35,513 bases of DNA from Verrucomicrobiota bacterium (GCA_016871685.1 VHCM01000011.1:1-35513); one strand, 5' to 3'; positions 20,270 through 29,344 are shown, numbered from the stretch's first letter. Translations and numbers: made by a program. Notes: generated by a model from the letters alone, not told the origin.

Positions 20270-20788
20270 ATGAATTCCATGTTCGCACGCATCACTTCCC
20301 TGCTTGCCGGTGGCACACTCGCTGCCGTGGCCGCGGAACCACTCGCACCGGGCGCAGCCGTCCCGGCGGTGACCCAGATCAACCACGATGGCAAGGCGGT
20401 GAAGCTGGCCGAAGTCGCTTCCTCCGGCTTCGTCCTCTTTTTCTTCTATCCGAAGGCCGACACGCCGGGCTGCACCAAACAAGCGTGCAGCCTGCGCGAC
20501 TCATGGGAAACCCTGCAAGCCAAGGGCGTCCGGATATTCGGCGTGAGCGCCGATGATGCCGAATCCCAGCAAGCCTTCCGCACCAAACACAAACTGCCCT
20601 ATGACTTGCTCGCCGACACAGACCGCCGCGTGATCGATGCGTTCGGCGTGCCCAGGATGCTCGGCTTTGCGAAGCGTCAGGCTTACCTGTTCAAGGATGG
20701 CAAACTCGTCTGGCGCTCGCTGGAAGCCTCGACCGAACGGCAGGCGGCCGATGTGCTCAAGGCACTCGAGTCGGAAGCGGCGAAGTGA
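20270..20788 (+). CDS. Secreted BCP/PrxQ-type peroxiredoxin
   Basis: Thiol peroxidase that reduces hydroperoxides. 172 residues with an N-terminal signal peptide (MFARITSLLAGGTLAAVAAE), so it probably acts in the periplasm. The active-site motif is FYPKADTPGCTKQACSLRD, with peroxidatic Cys68 and a resolving Cys73 five residues later as in BCP/PrxQ. The conserved downstream strand is FGVSADDAESQQAF. The start could be 20270 or the ATG at 20279. It converges on the chromate transporter gene with a 3-bp gap between stop codons. Confidence 0.9.
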   Translation: MNSMFARITSLLAGGTLAAVAAEPLAPGAAVPAVTQINHDGKAVKLAEVASSGFVLFFFYPKADTPGCTKQACSLRDSWETLQAKGVRIFGVSADDAESQQAFRTKHKLPYDLLADTDRRVIDAFGVPRMLGFAKRQAYLFKDGKLVWRSLEASTERQAADVLKALESEAAK

Positions 20789-20791
20789 GAC

Positions 20792-22090
20792 TCAGCCCGG
20801 CTGGAACAGCGCCAGTGCCACCCCGGTTGCGCCGCAAACCGCGAGTACCGGAACCACGCCGATGCGGAATCGATCCATCGCCAGCCAGGCCAGCAAGGCG
20901 GTGATGATCGCGAATCCATCGATGCCGCCGTCGCTGTCGCGCAAGACATGCGACCCGAATGCACAGGCAAGATCGAGGATCACTCCGGCGACCGCGGCCT
21001 GGATGCCGCGCAATGCCAGAGCCACCGCGCGATGACGCTGGATCGATTCGACAAAGGGAGCCGCCAACAGCACGATCAGCGAAGAGGGAAGAAACGTCGT
21101 CCACGTGGCGATGGCGGCACCGACCAGCGCGGACGCCGGGGGTGACCACACGCCAGGATGCTGCCAGGCACCGACGAAGCCGACGAACTGAAGCACCATC
21201 ACCAGCGGCCCGGGCGTGCTTTCCGCCAGCGCCAGTCCGGCCATCATCTGTGTCTGGTCCAGCCAGCCGTGGTGGCCGACCGCGATTTGCGAAACGTAGG
21301 GAAGCACCGCATAGGCACCGCCGAACGTCACCAGCGCGGCCTTGCTGAACAATAGCCCCATTTGGAAATGCACGCCATCCCGACCACCCAGCCAACCGGC
21401 CAACAACACAGGCATCCACCACAACGCCATGCCGACAACCAACAGCAGGGCCATGCGTCGATGCGACGGGATTCGGGCTGTCGGCATCAGGTCGTCTGCA
21501 TCGGCAGGGCATGCATGAGATCGCGCAAACCACCGGGACGATGCCAGTCCTGCGAGCGCGGCCGCGGCGACGATCGCAAGATAAGGTGCGTCGAAGAAAA
21601 AGAGCGCGACGAACGCGGCGAGCGCAAGCACACGCAGGAAGCCGTCGTCGAGCGCCTTGCCAGCGATCCGCTTCCATGCGGTGAACACAATCGCAAGCAC
21701 CGCCGGAGCCAGTCCGCGAAACAACCCCTGCACGCCGTCCATTCCCCCGCCGACCATGTAGAGCCACGACAATGCGAGAAGAATCAGCGCGGATGGCAGC
21801 ACGAACAGGGTCCCCGCGGCAATCGCGCCACGCATTCCATGCAAACGCCAACCGATCCACACCGCGAGCTGATGGGCTTCGGGCCCGGGCAGCATCGAGC
21901 AAAAATTGAGCGCGCGCAGAAACCCGCGCTCGGAGAGCCAGCCGCGCTTGGTGACCAGCTCGCGATGCATCAGCGCGATTTGTCCCGCGGGACCCCCGAA
22001 GCTGATCCAGCCGAACCGGAACCAGAAGACGGCCGCCTCGGCAAATCGCGGAGGCACGGCGCGCAACGTGGCTGGAGTCGCTGCGGACAT
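20792..22090 (-). CDS. chrA: Chromate (CHR) family transporter
   Basis: A 432-residue membrane protein made of two homologous CHR halves. The N-terminal half has RFGWISFGGPAGQIALMH and SMLPGPEAHQLAV; the C-terminal half has ALVTFGGAYAVLPYV and ESTPGPLVMVLQFVGF. Characterised members export chromate, but many homologues have an unknown anion substrate. The start codon shares one base with the stop of the amidase gene upstream (TGATG), so the two genes are probably co-transcribed, although their functions look unrelated. Confidence 0.93.
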   Translation of the reverse strand: MSAATPATLRAVPPRFAEAAVFWFRFGWISFGGPAGQIALMHRELVTKRGWLSERGFLRALNFCSMLPGPEAHQLAVWIGWRLHGMRGAIAAGTLFVLPSALILLALSWLYMVGGGMDGVQGLFRGLAPAVLAIVFTAWKRIAGKALDDGFLRVLALAAFVALFFFDAPYLAIVAAAALAGLASSRWFARSHACPADADDLMPTARIPSHRRMALLLVVGMALWWMPVLLAGWLGGRDGVHFQMGLLFSKAALVTFGGAYAVLPYVSQIAVGHHGWLDQTQMMAGLALAESTPGPLVMVLQFVGFVGAWQHPGVWSPPASALVGAAIATWTTFLPSSLIVLLAAPFVESIQRHRAVALALRGIQAAVAGVILDLACAFGSHVLRDSDGGIDGFAIITALLAWLAMDRFRIGVVPVLAVCGATGVALALFQPG

Positions 22091-23139
22091 CAGCGCACCG
22101 TGGTGGTGGCCGCCACTGGCTTGCGGGTGACCGCTGCGCGATATCTCGCGACGGCATCGACAATGCTGTTGGCCACCGCGGCGCGGTAAGCGTCGTTGGC
22201 GATCAGGCGGGCCTCGTGCGGATGACTCATGAATCCACCCTCGATCAGGATCGCCGGATGCCTCACCCCGGAGAGCACGGTGAACCGCGCGCGCTTGATG
22301 CCGCGGTCGATCGTCTTCGCATCACCACCGAGCCGCCGCTTGAGCGAACCATGGAACGCGGTGGCCAGCGCGATGTTGGCGGAGTCCTGGCGATTGCCGG
22401 TGCGTGCGGAAAAATCGCTTGCGAGCAAACCGCGACCGTAGTGCGACACACCGGTCGGCGAAAGCGTGAACGTCTCGATGCCTCGCGCATCGGCTCCTCC
22501 CGAATTGAAGTGGATGCTGATGAACACGGCATTGCCGAGCACCGCGTTGGCGAGATCCACCCGCTGCTGGAGCGTGAGGTAGCGGTCGGACTGGCGCGTC
22601 ATCACCACGCGGTAGTCCGACTTCTCGAGCATCGCCCGCGCCTTTTGACCGACCTGGAGATTGTAGGTCGCTTCGGTTCCAAGCGAGTTGATCGCGCCCG
22701 GATCGGATCCGCCATGACCGGGATCGAGAATCACCGTATTGAAATTTCCAGCGTCACGAATGTGGCTCGGCCGCAGCACCGGGTTGATGATTTTTTCCAA
22801 GTCGATGCGCGAGAGTTGCGGAGATCCCGCAAGCTCGGTCACGGGCTCGGTGAGGATGAACTTGAGTCCGTTCATCAGGCATTCTCGGCTGCCGATGGTG
22901 AACCGAACCTGCGTCTTCGCCGTGTTCATCACCAGGACTTTGCCGTCGCGCCGCAGCGGACCGAACCTGTACGCGACACGGACTTTCTCGATCGGCACGA
23001 GCGAGCGGCTGGCGGAAGAAAGCAACGCCCACTTGCCAAAGGACTCGTCGCGATGATCCTCCGTACCGGACGCGGCCGACAGCGCGATGAACATCACGCC
23101 GAGCACGAGCGAAACCGGTTTGGAAACATGGAAACGCAC
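22090..23139 (-). CDS. N-acetylmuramoyl-L-alanine amidase (Amidase_3)
   Basis: Cleaves the amide bond between MurNAc and the stem peptide during cell separation or wall turnover. About 349 residues with an N-terminal export signal (VSLVLGVMFIALSAASG), then a region of about 100 residues of unclear fold, then the zinc-dependent Amidase_3 domain. Zinc ligands are visible in ILDPGHGGSDPGA, the Glu of LGTEATYNLQV and VFISIHFNSGG; the catalytic Glu is in PAILIEGGFMSHP. No ATG start exists before the signal; GTG at 23139 or TTG at 23148 fits. It overlaps the chrA start. Confidence 0.92.
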   Translation of the reverse strand: MRFHVSKPVSLVLGVMFIALSAASGTEDHRDESFGKWALLSSASRSLVPIEKVRVAYRFGPLRRDGKVLVMNTAKTQVRFTIGSRECLMNGLKFILTEPVTELAGSPQLSRIDLEKIINPVLRPSHIRDAGNFNTVILDPGHGGSDPGAINSLGTEATYNLQVGQKARAMLEKSDYRVVMTRQSDRYLTLQQRVDLANAVLGNAVFISIHFNSGGADARGIETFTLSPTGVSHYGRGLLASDFSARTGNRQDSANIALATAFHGSLKRRLGGDAKTIDRGIKRARFTVLSGVRHPAILIEGGFMSHPHEARLIANDAYRAAVANSIVDAVARYRAAVTRKPVAATTTVR

Positions 23140-23203
23140 GGATGACAAATTGGTTCCGCGAGCGTATCACCGCGCCCGGAGCATGACAACCCCGGCCCGG
23201 CGC

Positions 23204-24022
23204 TCAGTAGCGAAGGAAATGTTCCTCGAACGGAGGATCGGCCGCAAGCGTGCGCTCGACCCGTAGCACCGGCTGGAGCACGCCGTTTTCCAGCGGATAC
23301 CCCATCGTTCCCGCCACTTTCACCCAGCCATTCTCGGGAAACACGGGCGGTGGCGCGCCGTATTCGAGCACGATCGGGATCGCACGGCTGTCGGCGGCGC
23401 AACAGGTGATGAACAGGCGGTACAGGCGCTTGCGCGTTCCCTGCGGATTGTTGGCCTTCTCGTCCACCCAGCGCCCTTCGGTCTCGATCTTCATTCCGTC
23501 GATGAGCGGCTGCACAGTCCGGTCGCCGATGGCGAAAAACAATTCGAGCAGGTTGAATTCATGGTAGCCGTCGGGCGTTTTGCGATGGCTCTTCTCGATG
23601 TCCTCGCGCACGAGTTGTGCCTGCATCATCATCGCGGGCAGCGGTGCTGCCGTGGGCGAGGGAGCGTCGTAGAGCCCTTTGCGCGCAAGCGCCGCCGCGG
23701 AGTACTCGTCCTTCGTCCAGGCAACCGAAAGCCCGACCGGCAACACCATCAGCAACAACGCGGTGACGGGATGCAGGTCGGTCGCCTCATGATCGTGCCC
23801 CGGATCGTCGGCCGCGTCATGACCGCACGAACCCGGCTCGCGCGCGGTGAGCAGGTTGAACAAGCCGACCACCGCCAGGCCAAGCCCGCCAACAAACAAA
23901 ATCGGCCGGAAATCCGGTGCGAGGTATTTTTGAATCCGGCCGCTCGAATGAAAGTACAGCATCACCGCGCTCCACAGCAGCAGCGCGAGCGAGAACAGAA
24001 CGCGGCGGACCGGAGCGCTCAT
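23204..24022 (-). CDS. YcgQ-like (DUF1980/TIGR03943) permease partner protein
   Basis: 272 residues. The N-terminal half has two to three membrane segments, with a His-rich loop (SCGHDAADDPGHDHEATDLH) between them. The soluble C-terminal domain contains RLFITCCAADSRAIPIVLEY and NGWVKVAGTM, as in the YcgQ family. The start overlaps the stop of the permease gene (ATGA), the conserved YcgR-YcgQ pairing. The family is often linked to metal homeostasis, and the His-rich loop supports metal contact, but the transported substrate is not established. Confidence 0.82.
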   Translation of the reverse strand: MSAPVRRVLFSLALLLWSAVMLYFHSSGRIQKYLAPDFRPILFVGGLGLAVVGLFNLLTAREPGSCGHDAADDPGHDHEATDLHPVTALLLMVLPVGLSVAWTKDEYSAAALARKGLYDAPSPTAAPLPAMMMQAQLVREDIEKSHRKTPDGYHEFNLLELFFAIGDRTVQPLIDGMKIETEGRWVDEKANNPQGTRKRLYRLFITCCAADSRAIPIVLEYGAPPPVFPENGWVKVAGTMGYPLENGVLQPVLRVERTLAADPPFEEHFLRY

Positions 24023-25050
24023 GGCATCGACGACAAATTCGGCCACAGTTGCTGCCAGACGATGGCCACCGATCCGATTGCGGCGAAGAGACCGGCCGCC
24101 AAGATCAGGATGAACCGCCGCCGCAGCACCGATTGGTAAAGGAAGACGAGTTTCACATCCATCATCGGCCCGAAAGTGAGGAACGCGAGCTTCGCCGACC
24201 ACGCGAACTTGTCGAGTGTCGCCGCGATGAAGGCGTCGGAGGTGCTGCACAGACTGAGAATGAAGGCGAGCACCATCAGCGCCATCGGCGCGAGAAAGCG
24301 GTCGCCCGCAAGCCCGTCGAGCCACTCGGCGCCGGGCGCGATGCCGGTGTTGAACAACGCGGTGATCGACACGCCGATCGCGAAGTAAACCCCGACGTCG
24401 ATGAAGTCCCTCATCGCTGAACGGAAGGCGGCGACCATGCGGCCACCGGGGACTTCGTCGTGCGCGTGACCGCAACCCGCTTCATGACAACACGTCTCGT
24501 CACGATGCGCAGGATCGTGGGCATGATCCTGCGGATCCCGCACATCGGATGGCGCAGCGTCATCGTGTCGGTCCAGCACCTTCGGCTTGAGCATCGACGC
24601 GGCAGGCAGTCTCGATGCCACCAGCCCGACCGCGACCGCCATCAGAAAACCGAGCAGCAGGCGGGATGCGGTCATCCACTCCGGGTACTGGCCTTGAAAG
24701 GCCTTCCAGGTGCTCAGCGCCGTCACTGGATTGACGATCGGCGCGGCGAGCATGTAGGTGAGCGCGCACGACACCGGCAGCCCTTTGCGCACGAGCCGAC
24801 GGATCACCGGCACCACCGCACACTCGCATACGGGAAACACCGCACCGAGCAATCCGGCGACAAGCACCGCGGGCACACGACGCCGCGGCAGAAACCGGTC
24901 CATCGCGCCGGACGGCAGATACACGTCGATGAAGCCGCTGATCAGCGTGCCAAGCAGAATGAACGGCGCCCCTTCGAAGAGGATGCTCAGGAACGCCAGC
25001 GCGAAATCCTGACGGGAATCGAACGACACGCGGCAAGCAAACCGCGCCAT
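24019..25050 (-). CDS. YcgR-like permease (DUF318/ArsP_1 family)
   Basis: 343 residues with about eight membrane segments. Family hallmarks are VFPVCECAVVPVIRRLVRKG (Cys75/Cys77), LAAPIVNPVTALST and SLCSTSDAFIAATL. The central cytoplasmic loop (about residues 160-195) is very rich in His, Asp and Cys (HAHDPAHRDETCCHEAGCGH), which looks like a metal-binding segment. The ATG at 25050 starts just before the conserved part; an ORF extension to 25170 looks non-coding. It pairs with the YcgQ-like gene through an ATGA overlap. Family members handle arsenicals or unknown substrates; the His-rich loop argues for a metal here. Confidence 0.85.
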   Translation of the reverse strand: MARFACRVSFDSRQDFALAFLSILFEGAPFILLGTLISGFIDVYLPSGAMDRFLPRRRVPAVLVAGLLGAVFPVCECAVVPVIRRLVRKGLPVSCALTYMLAAPIVNPVTALSTWKAFQGQYPEWMTASRLLLGFLMAVAVGLVASRLPAASMLKPKVLDRHDDAAPSDVRDPQDHAHDPAHRDETCCHEAGCGHAHDEVPGGRMVAAFRSAMRDFIDVGVYFAIGVSITALFNTGIAPGAEWLDGLAGDRFLAPMALMVLAFILSLCSTSDAFIAATLDKFAWSAKLAFLTFGPMMDVKLVFLYQSVLRRRFILILAAGLFAAIGSVAIVWQQLWPNLSSMP

Positions 25051-25140
25051 CCAACGGATGTAAATCCCGGATTTCCCGCACCTCGCACCGGTCCACCGCA
25101 ACACAGCGCCCGCACCACATGAAGGAATCCGCATGCACTG

Positions 25141-25163
25141 GATCCCGCTTGGCAAGCGGGATC
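25141..25163. promoter_or_regulatory. 23-bp near-perfect palindrome in a divergent promoter region
   Basis: GATCCCGCTTG (25141-25151) and its exact reverse complement (25153-25163) surround one G. It lies 27 bp before the ATP-grasp-like gene start and 90 bp before the permease start on the other strand. The one-base spacer and position favour an operator for a dimeric regulator over a hairpin terminator. The regulator is unknown. Confidence 0.5.
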
Positions 25164-25190
25164 GCCCCATGAAAGAATGCCGCGGCGATC

Positions 25191-26471
25191 ATGGGCATCG
25201 ATCTCGACGCATTGCGCCGGCAACTGCCGCAGCGAGGATTGTTCGGCGGCGGATCCTGGCGATGGTCGCCCGAGCCGCTCCGACTCACTCGCGGCGAGGC
25301 GCGGCGAATGATGGCGCTCGGTCATCCACTCGTGCGCTTCCAGCAAGCCTGCGACTCCATCTATCGCCGCAGCGCCGCCGGTGCGCTTCCCGGCTGGATC
25401 GCCGCGATGCTCGACGCCGGCAAGCCGCCGTGGTTGGTGCGCGAGCAACGCGCCGAGGGCGTTGACTGTGAGTTTCCGCGCGTGATCCGGCCCGACCTGA
25501 TCCTTGCCGACGACGGATTGCGCATGACCGAACTCGACAGCGTGCCGGGCGGCATCGGCGTGACGGCATGGCTCTCGCAGGTTTACGCAGCGGCGGGCTT
25601 CGACGTGCTCGGCGGAGCCGATGGAATGATCAAGGGCTTTCGCTCGCTCTTGCCCGACGGCGGTGTTGTGCTGGTTTCTCGCGAGGCGGCCGACTACCGA
25701 CCGGAGATGGAGTGGCTGGCGGACCAGCTCGGTGAAGCATGGAGCGTGGCCGACGCGGAATCCCACGCGCCCGACGGACGCGCGATGTACCGGTTTTTCG
25801 AGTTGTTCGACTGGCAGTCCGTCCCTTGCGCACAAACGGTGGCCGAGGCCGCGGCGGAACACCGCGCGCGAATCACCCCGCCATTCAAACCCCACCTTGA
25901 GGAAAAGCTCTGGCTCGCGCTGCTGTGGTCACCCGGATTGCGACAGGTGTGGGAGACTTCCCTGCGCGGCAGCCACCTGCGACGGCTGCGCGAACTCACT
26001 CCGTTCGGATGGGTGCTCGATCCCGCGCCATTGCCAGCCCATGCGTCGCTGCCCCGACTCGACGCGCACGATTGGAACGAAGTCGCCACGTTCAGCCAAC
26101 GCGAGCGACGCTTGGTGCTCAAGATCAGCGGATTCCACGAAACCGCTTGGGGGTCCCGCGGTGTGGTCATCGGTCACGACGAAGCACAGGACCGCTGGGC
26201 CACCCACCTCCGGCATGCGCTCGCACAAGCGCACACCCAGCCTTGGATCCTGCAGCAATTCCACGAAGGACGGATCGTTGAACACCCGGTCTTCCGCGAT
26301 GACGGCACGGTGGAACGGATGCGCGGCCGCGTCCGGCTCTGCCCGTATTTTTTCACCGACGACCAGGGCATCACCACCTTTGGCGGCTGCCTCGCAACCC
26401 TCGTGCCGGCCGACAAGAAAAAAATCCACGGCATGAGCGACGGCGCGCTGATGCCGTGCGTCGTGGAATGA
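25191..26471 (+). CDS. Circularly permuted ATP-grasp-like protein, function unknown
   Basis: 426 residues, no signal peptide or membrane segment. The middle segment RPDLILADDGLRMTELDSVP followed by GGIGVTAW resembles the RPD...DG...E-N-P-G segment of circularly permuted ATP-grasp or glutathionylspermidine-synthase-like proteins. The C-terminal part has the nucleotide-binding pattern: LVLKISGFHETAWGSRGVVI (ATP-contacting Lys), WILQQFHEGRIVEHPVF and a final GGCLATLV segment. Such enzymes ligate a carboxylate to an amine or thiol. No partner gene identifies the substrate. The family call is from pattern recognition only. Confidence 0.55.
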   Translation: MGIDLDALRRQLPQRGLFGGGSWRWSPEPLRLTRGEARRMMALGHPLVRFQQACDSIYRRSAAGALPGWIAAMLDAGKPPWLVREQRAEGVDCEFPRVIRPDLILADDGLRMTELDSVPGGIGVTAWLSQVYAAAGFDVLGGADGMIKGFRSLLPDGGVVLVSREAADYRPEMEWLADQLGEAWSVADAESHAPDGRAMYRFFELFDWQSVPCAQTVAEAAAEHRARITPPFKPHLEEKLWLALLWSPGLRQVWETSLRGSHLRRLRELTPFGWVLDPAPLPAHASLPRLDAHDWNEVATFSQRERRLVLKISGFHETAWGSRGVVIGHDEAQDRWATHLRHALAQAHTQPWILQQFHEGRIVEHPVFRDDGTVERMRGRVRLCPYFFTDDQGITTFGGCLATLVPADKKKIHGMSDGALMPCVVE

Positions 26472-26473
26472 GA

Positions 26474-26501
26474 CCGCCGCGTGAACAAACCGCTGCGGCG
26501 G
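26474..26501. terminator. Dyad between convergent stop codons (possible bidirectional terminator)
   Basis: CCGCCGC (26474-26480) and GCGGCGG (26495-26501) can pair across a 14-nt loop in the 45-bp gap between the ATP-grasp-like gene and rpmB. There is no T-run, so termination is uncertain. Confidence 0.35.
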
Positions 26502-26516
26502 GGGAATGTGCCGACC

Positions 26517-26780
26517 TCAGATCAAGCCCGCCTTCTTGAACGTATTGAGCGCACCGTTCTTGGTGATCGTCTTCAGCGCGCGGCAGCTCAGCTTGAGCTT
26601 CACGTAGCGACCGAATTCCGGCACCCAGATGCGCTTGGTCTGCAAGTTCGGCGAAATCGTGCGCTTGACGACCTTGGTGACGTGTCGACCGATGCCGCCC
26701 TTCTTCTTGGCCAGGCCGGAACGGTGGATTCTTCCGCCGACGCGGACTTGGGTTCCTCGGATGGTGCAGATACGGGCCAT
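26517..26780 (-). CDS. rpmB: Large ribosomal subunit protein bL28
   Basis: 87 residues from the ATG at 26780. The L28 signature ISPNLQTKRIWVPEFGRYVK is clear, followed by LKLSCRALKTITKNGALNTF. The N-terminus (MARICTIRGTQVRVGGRI) keeps only one of the Cys residues found in zinc-binding L28, and a basic stretch (HRSGLAKKKGGIGRH) lengthens the segment before SPNLQ compared with E. coli L28. Single gene, with no rpmG next to it. The frame upstream to 26840 is open but lacks family sequence. Confidence 0.95.
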   Translation of the reverse strand: MARICTIRGTQVRVGGRIHRSGLAKKKGGIGRHVTKVVKRTISPNLQTKRIWVPEFGRYVKLKLSCRALKTITKNGALNTFKKAGLI

Positions 26781-26836
26781 GGCGTGATCGGTTACGGGGT
26801 GCGGGGGCGCGAAGCATGCACGCCGGATCACCCGGG

Positions 26837-27838
26837 TCAAGTCGAATCGCGGCGGTTTTTCGCCGATTTTCCAAGCCTCCCGGCCCGCAGTTTCGCAATC
26901 CAGCGACGAACGTCCCGAAACACCGCCACGCGCCGCTCATCGTACATCAGCAAATGATACGCCTTGGGATAGTGCCGGTAAGTCGACGCAGCCTCCCGCG
27001 GCATTCTCGCGACAAACCCGCGCAAATCGGCATCGTTGTTGAAGTAGTCGCGACCGCCGTGAAGCACCAGCACCGGCACCCGGAACGTCGGCGCACATCC
27101 ATTCATGCCGTCGATCAACCGCGCCAGAGTGCCGATGAGCCGCAGCGTGTAGTGGTCGACATGATACGGATTGGCCTTCACCTGCTCGCCATGCACGGCG
27201 GATTGCGTGACCCGCACTTGCTGTCCACCCATCAGCGTTTCCAGCGAGACGCGCGCCAAAGGCAAGGTCGTCGCCGCCACCTGCACCAGTCCGGGCGTCC
27301 ACGCCGGAATGTCGTCGCGAAACCGCACGATCGGCGAGGAGAAGACCAACCCGTCGCACGGTGGATCAGCCGCCGGCGCCTCACGCCACGCATGCGCGGC
27401 AATCAAGGCACCCATGCTCTCGCCGTACCACACGACCTTCGCACCGTCATGTCGCGAGCGCACGAGCCGCGTGAACTCGAGCAGATCGCGGCACCACTCG
27501 CGGGCGCTGCCGATGTCGCCGCGCCGCTGGTGGATCGGATCGCTGCCTTGGCCGCGCAACTCATACGCGTACAACCCCGTGCGCGGCTGATGCTCAAGCA
27601 GGTGTTCACCGAGATTCGTGTAATCGACCGACGATCCGCAGAATCCGTGGATCCCGATGAGCATGACGTCAGGATCGGCGTGCGGATCCACCCACTTGCG
27701 GAAACCAAACGTCTCACCCTTCGCCCCCGCCGCCACCGGATTGAGCACCGGACGCATCCCCGGCGCGCAGCCAGCGGCTGCGGCGGCCCATGATGCCGCC
27801 AACGATGCGAGAAACCGACGCCTGCTGCACGGATCCAT
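26837..27838 (-). CDS. Exported alpha/beta hydrolase (monoacylglycerol lipase-like)
   Basis: 333 residues. The N-terminus combines a twin-arginine-like SRRRFLASLAASW with a lipobox-like AAAGC (Cys24), so it is probably exported and lipid-anchored. The serine hydrolase triad fits Ser141 in WYGESMGAL, an Asp in LHGGRDYF and a His in KAYHLLMYD; the oxyanion strand is IGIHGFCGSS. It resembles lysophospholipase/monoglyceride lipase (Hydrolase_4) proteins; the substrate is unknown. It is divergent from the oxidoreductase gene, with about 160 bp between starts. Confidence 0.85.
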   Translation of the reverse strand: MDPCSRRRFLASLAASWAAAAAGCAPGMRPVLNPVAAGAKGETFGFRKWVDPHADPDVMLIGIHGFCGSSVDYTNLGEHLLEHQPRTGLYAYELRGQGSDPIHQRRGDIGSAREWCRDLLEFTRLVRSRHDGAKVVWYGESMGALIAAHAWREAPAADPPCDGLVFSSPIVRFRDDIPAWTPGLVQVAATTLPLARVSLETLMGGQQVRVTQSAVHGEQVKANPYHVDHYTLRLIGTLARLIDGMNGCAPTFRVPVLVLHGGRDYFNNDADLRGFVARMPREAASTYRHYPKAYHLLMYDERRVAVFRDVRRWIAKLRAGRLGKSAKNRRDST

Positions 27839-27997
27839 TGCGGGACTCTCGCCGATCTGGCCCACACGCGCAATGCCGCGTTCCGGCTCGTTACGCGGCC
27901 ATCACGGAACTGGCTGCCGACGCGAGCCATCACGCGGATTTTCAGAGGATCCGCTTGATGACCGCGAATGCATCTCCATGATTCCGAAAGCCATCGC

Positions 27998-29344
27998 ATG
28001 AACTCTTCTCCACTCCATCCCCGCAGGGACGCGCTCAAACTCATCCTCGCCGGAGCCAGCGCGCCACTGGTTCTTCCAAGCCGCATTCTCGGCCAGGACG
28101 CACCGTCGAAGAAAATCACCATCGGCTGCATCGGCCTCGGCATGCAGGGCATCCTTGCCAACCTGCCGTCCTTCCTCGGCCAGGATGACTGCCGTGTTAT
28201 CGCCGTCTGCGACGTCGACCAGCGCGCCCTCGACAAGGGGGTTGCAATGGTCAACGAGAGATACGGCAACCAGGACTGCAAGGCATTCCGCGATTTCCGC
28301 GAACTCATCGCGCGGGACGACATCGATGCCGTCGCGATCTCGACTCCCGACCACTGGCACTCGATCATCGCGATGACCGCGGCTCTGGCCGGCAAGGACA
28401 TCTTCTGCGAAAAACCGCTTTCCCGCACGCTCAACGAGGGGATCGCGATGGTGCGCACCGTGCAAGCCAAGGAGCGTGTCTGGCAGACGGGATCGTGGCA
28501 GCGCAGCAATGCACGCTTCCGCTGGGCCGCCCAACTCGTGCAGAACGGCTATGCCGGAAAGATCCGCCGCGTCGAAGTCGGCCTGCCGAGCGGACACTTC
28601 GATTTCGGCCGCACCGGCAACGACAAACTCGACGGACCCGTGCCCGAAGGTGTCGACTACGACCTGTGGTGCGGACCGCGTCCGGTGATCCCGTTCAACA
28701 TCTGCCGCTTCCACCGCAACTGGCGCTGGAACTACCACTTCGGCGGCGGTCAGCTCATCGACTGGATCGGCCACCACTGCGACATCGCCCACTGGGGACT
28801 CGCCAATTCGGAATCCGGCGTGGGCCCCGACGACCGCATCGGCCCGCTCGAACTCACTGCCACCGCGGATTTCCCGCCCAAGGAAGCGGTATGGAACACC
28901 GCGACCAAATACCGCGTCGAATGCGTGTATCCCGGTGGTGTCGAGTTCGTCATCGCCGGCGGCCACGCCGACATCCAGCCCGGCGCGAAATGGATCGGCG
29001 CCGACGGCTGGGTCCACGTCGATCGCGATGTCTTTAAGGCCTCCGAGACCGAATGGCTGCGCGACATTCAGGAGCGCGACAAGAAGGGCGACCTCAAGGT
29101 GCCGCTTAACAAGAGCGAGAACCATTTCCGCAACTTCCTCGACTGCGTCAAATCCCGTCAGCGCACCATCACGCCGATCGAGACCGCCCATCGCTCGCAA
29201 ACCCCCGGCCACCTCGGCTACATCGCCTCGGTCACCGGGCGAAAAATCGTTTGGAACCCGGAGACCCAGCAAATCGCCGACGATGCCGAGGCCAGCGCGA
29301 TGATGGGCGAGGAAATGCGCGCGCCGTGGAAGCTGCCGGGCTGA
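27998..29344 (+). CDS. Tat-exported Gfo/Idh/MocA-family oxidoreductase
   Basis: 448 residues. The N-terminus PRRDALKLILAGASAPLVLP looks like a Tat signal. The Rossmann motif is IGCIGLGMQG, and the family catalytic motif is FCEKPLSRTL (Lys139), followed by WQTGSWQRS and HFGGGQLIDWIGHHCDIAHW. Members oxidise or reduce sugars and related substrates with tightly bound NAD(P), and Tat export allows folding with cofactor before secretion. Planctomycetes and Verrucomicrobia carry many such paralogues. The ATG at 27998 places the twin Arg near the N-terminus; an ATG at 27968 is also in frame. The substrate cannot be assigned. Confidence 0.9.
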   Translation: MNSSPLHPRRDALKLILAGASAPLVLPSRILGQDAPSKKITIGCIGLGMQGILANLPSFLGQDDCRVIAVCDVDQRALDKGVAMVNERYGNQDCKAFRDFRELIARDDIDAVAISTPDHWHSIIAMTAALAGKDIFCEKPLSRTLNEGIAMVRTVQAKERVWQTGSWQRSNARFRWAAQLVQNGYAGKIRRVEVGLPSGHFDFGRTGNDKLDGPVPEGVDYDLWCGPRPVIPFNICRFHRNWRWNYHFGGGQLIDWIGHHCDIAHWGLANSESGVGPDDRIGPLELTATADFPPKEAVWNTATKYRVECVYPGGVEFVIAGGHADIQPGAKWIGADGWVHVDRDVFKASETEWLRDIQERDKKGDLKVPLNKSENHFRNFLDCVKSRQRTITPIETAHRSQTPGHLGYIASVTGRKIVWNPETQQIADDAEASAMMGEEMRAPWKLPG

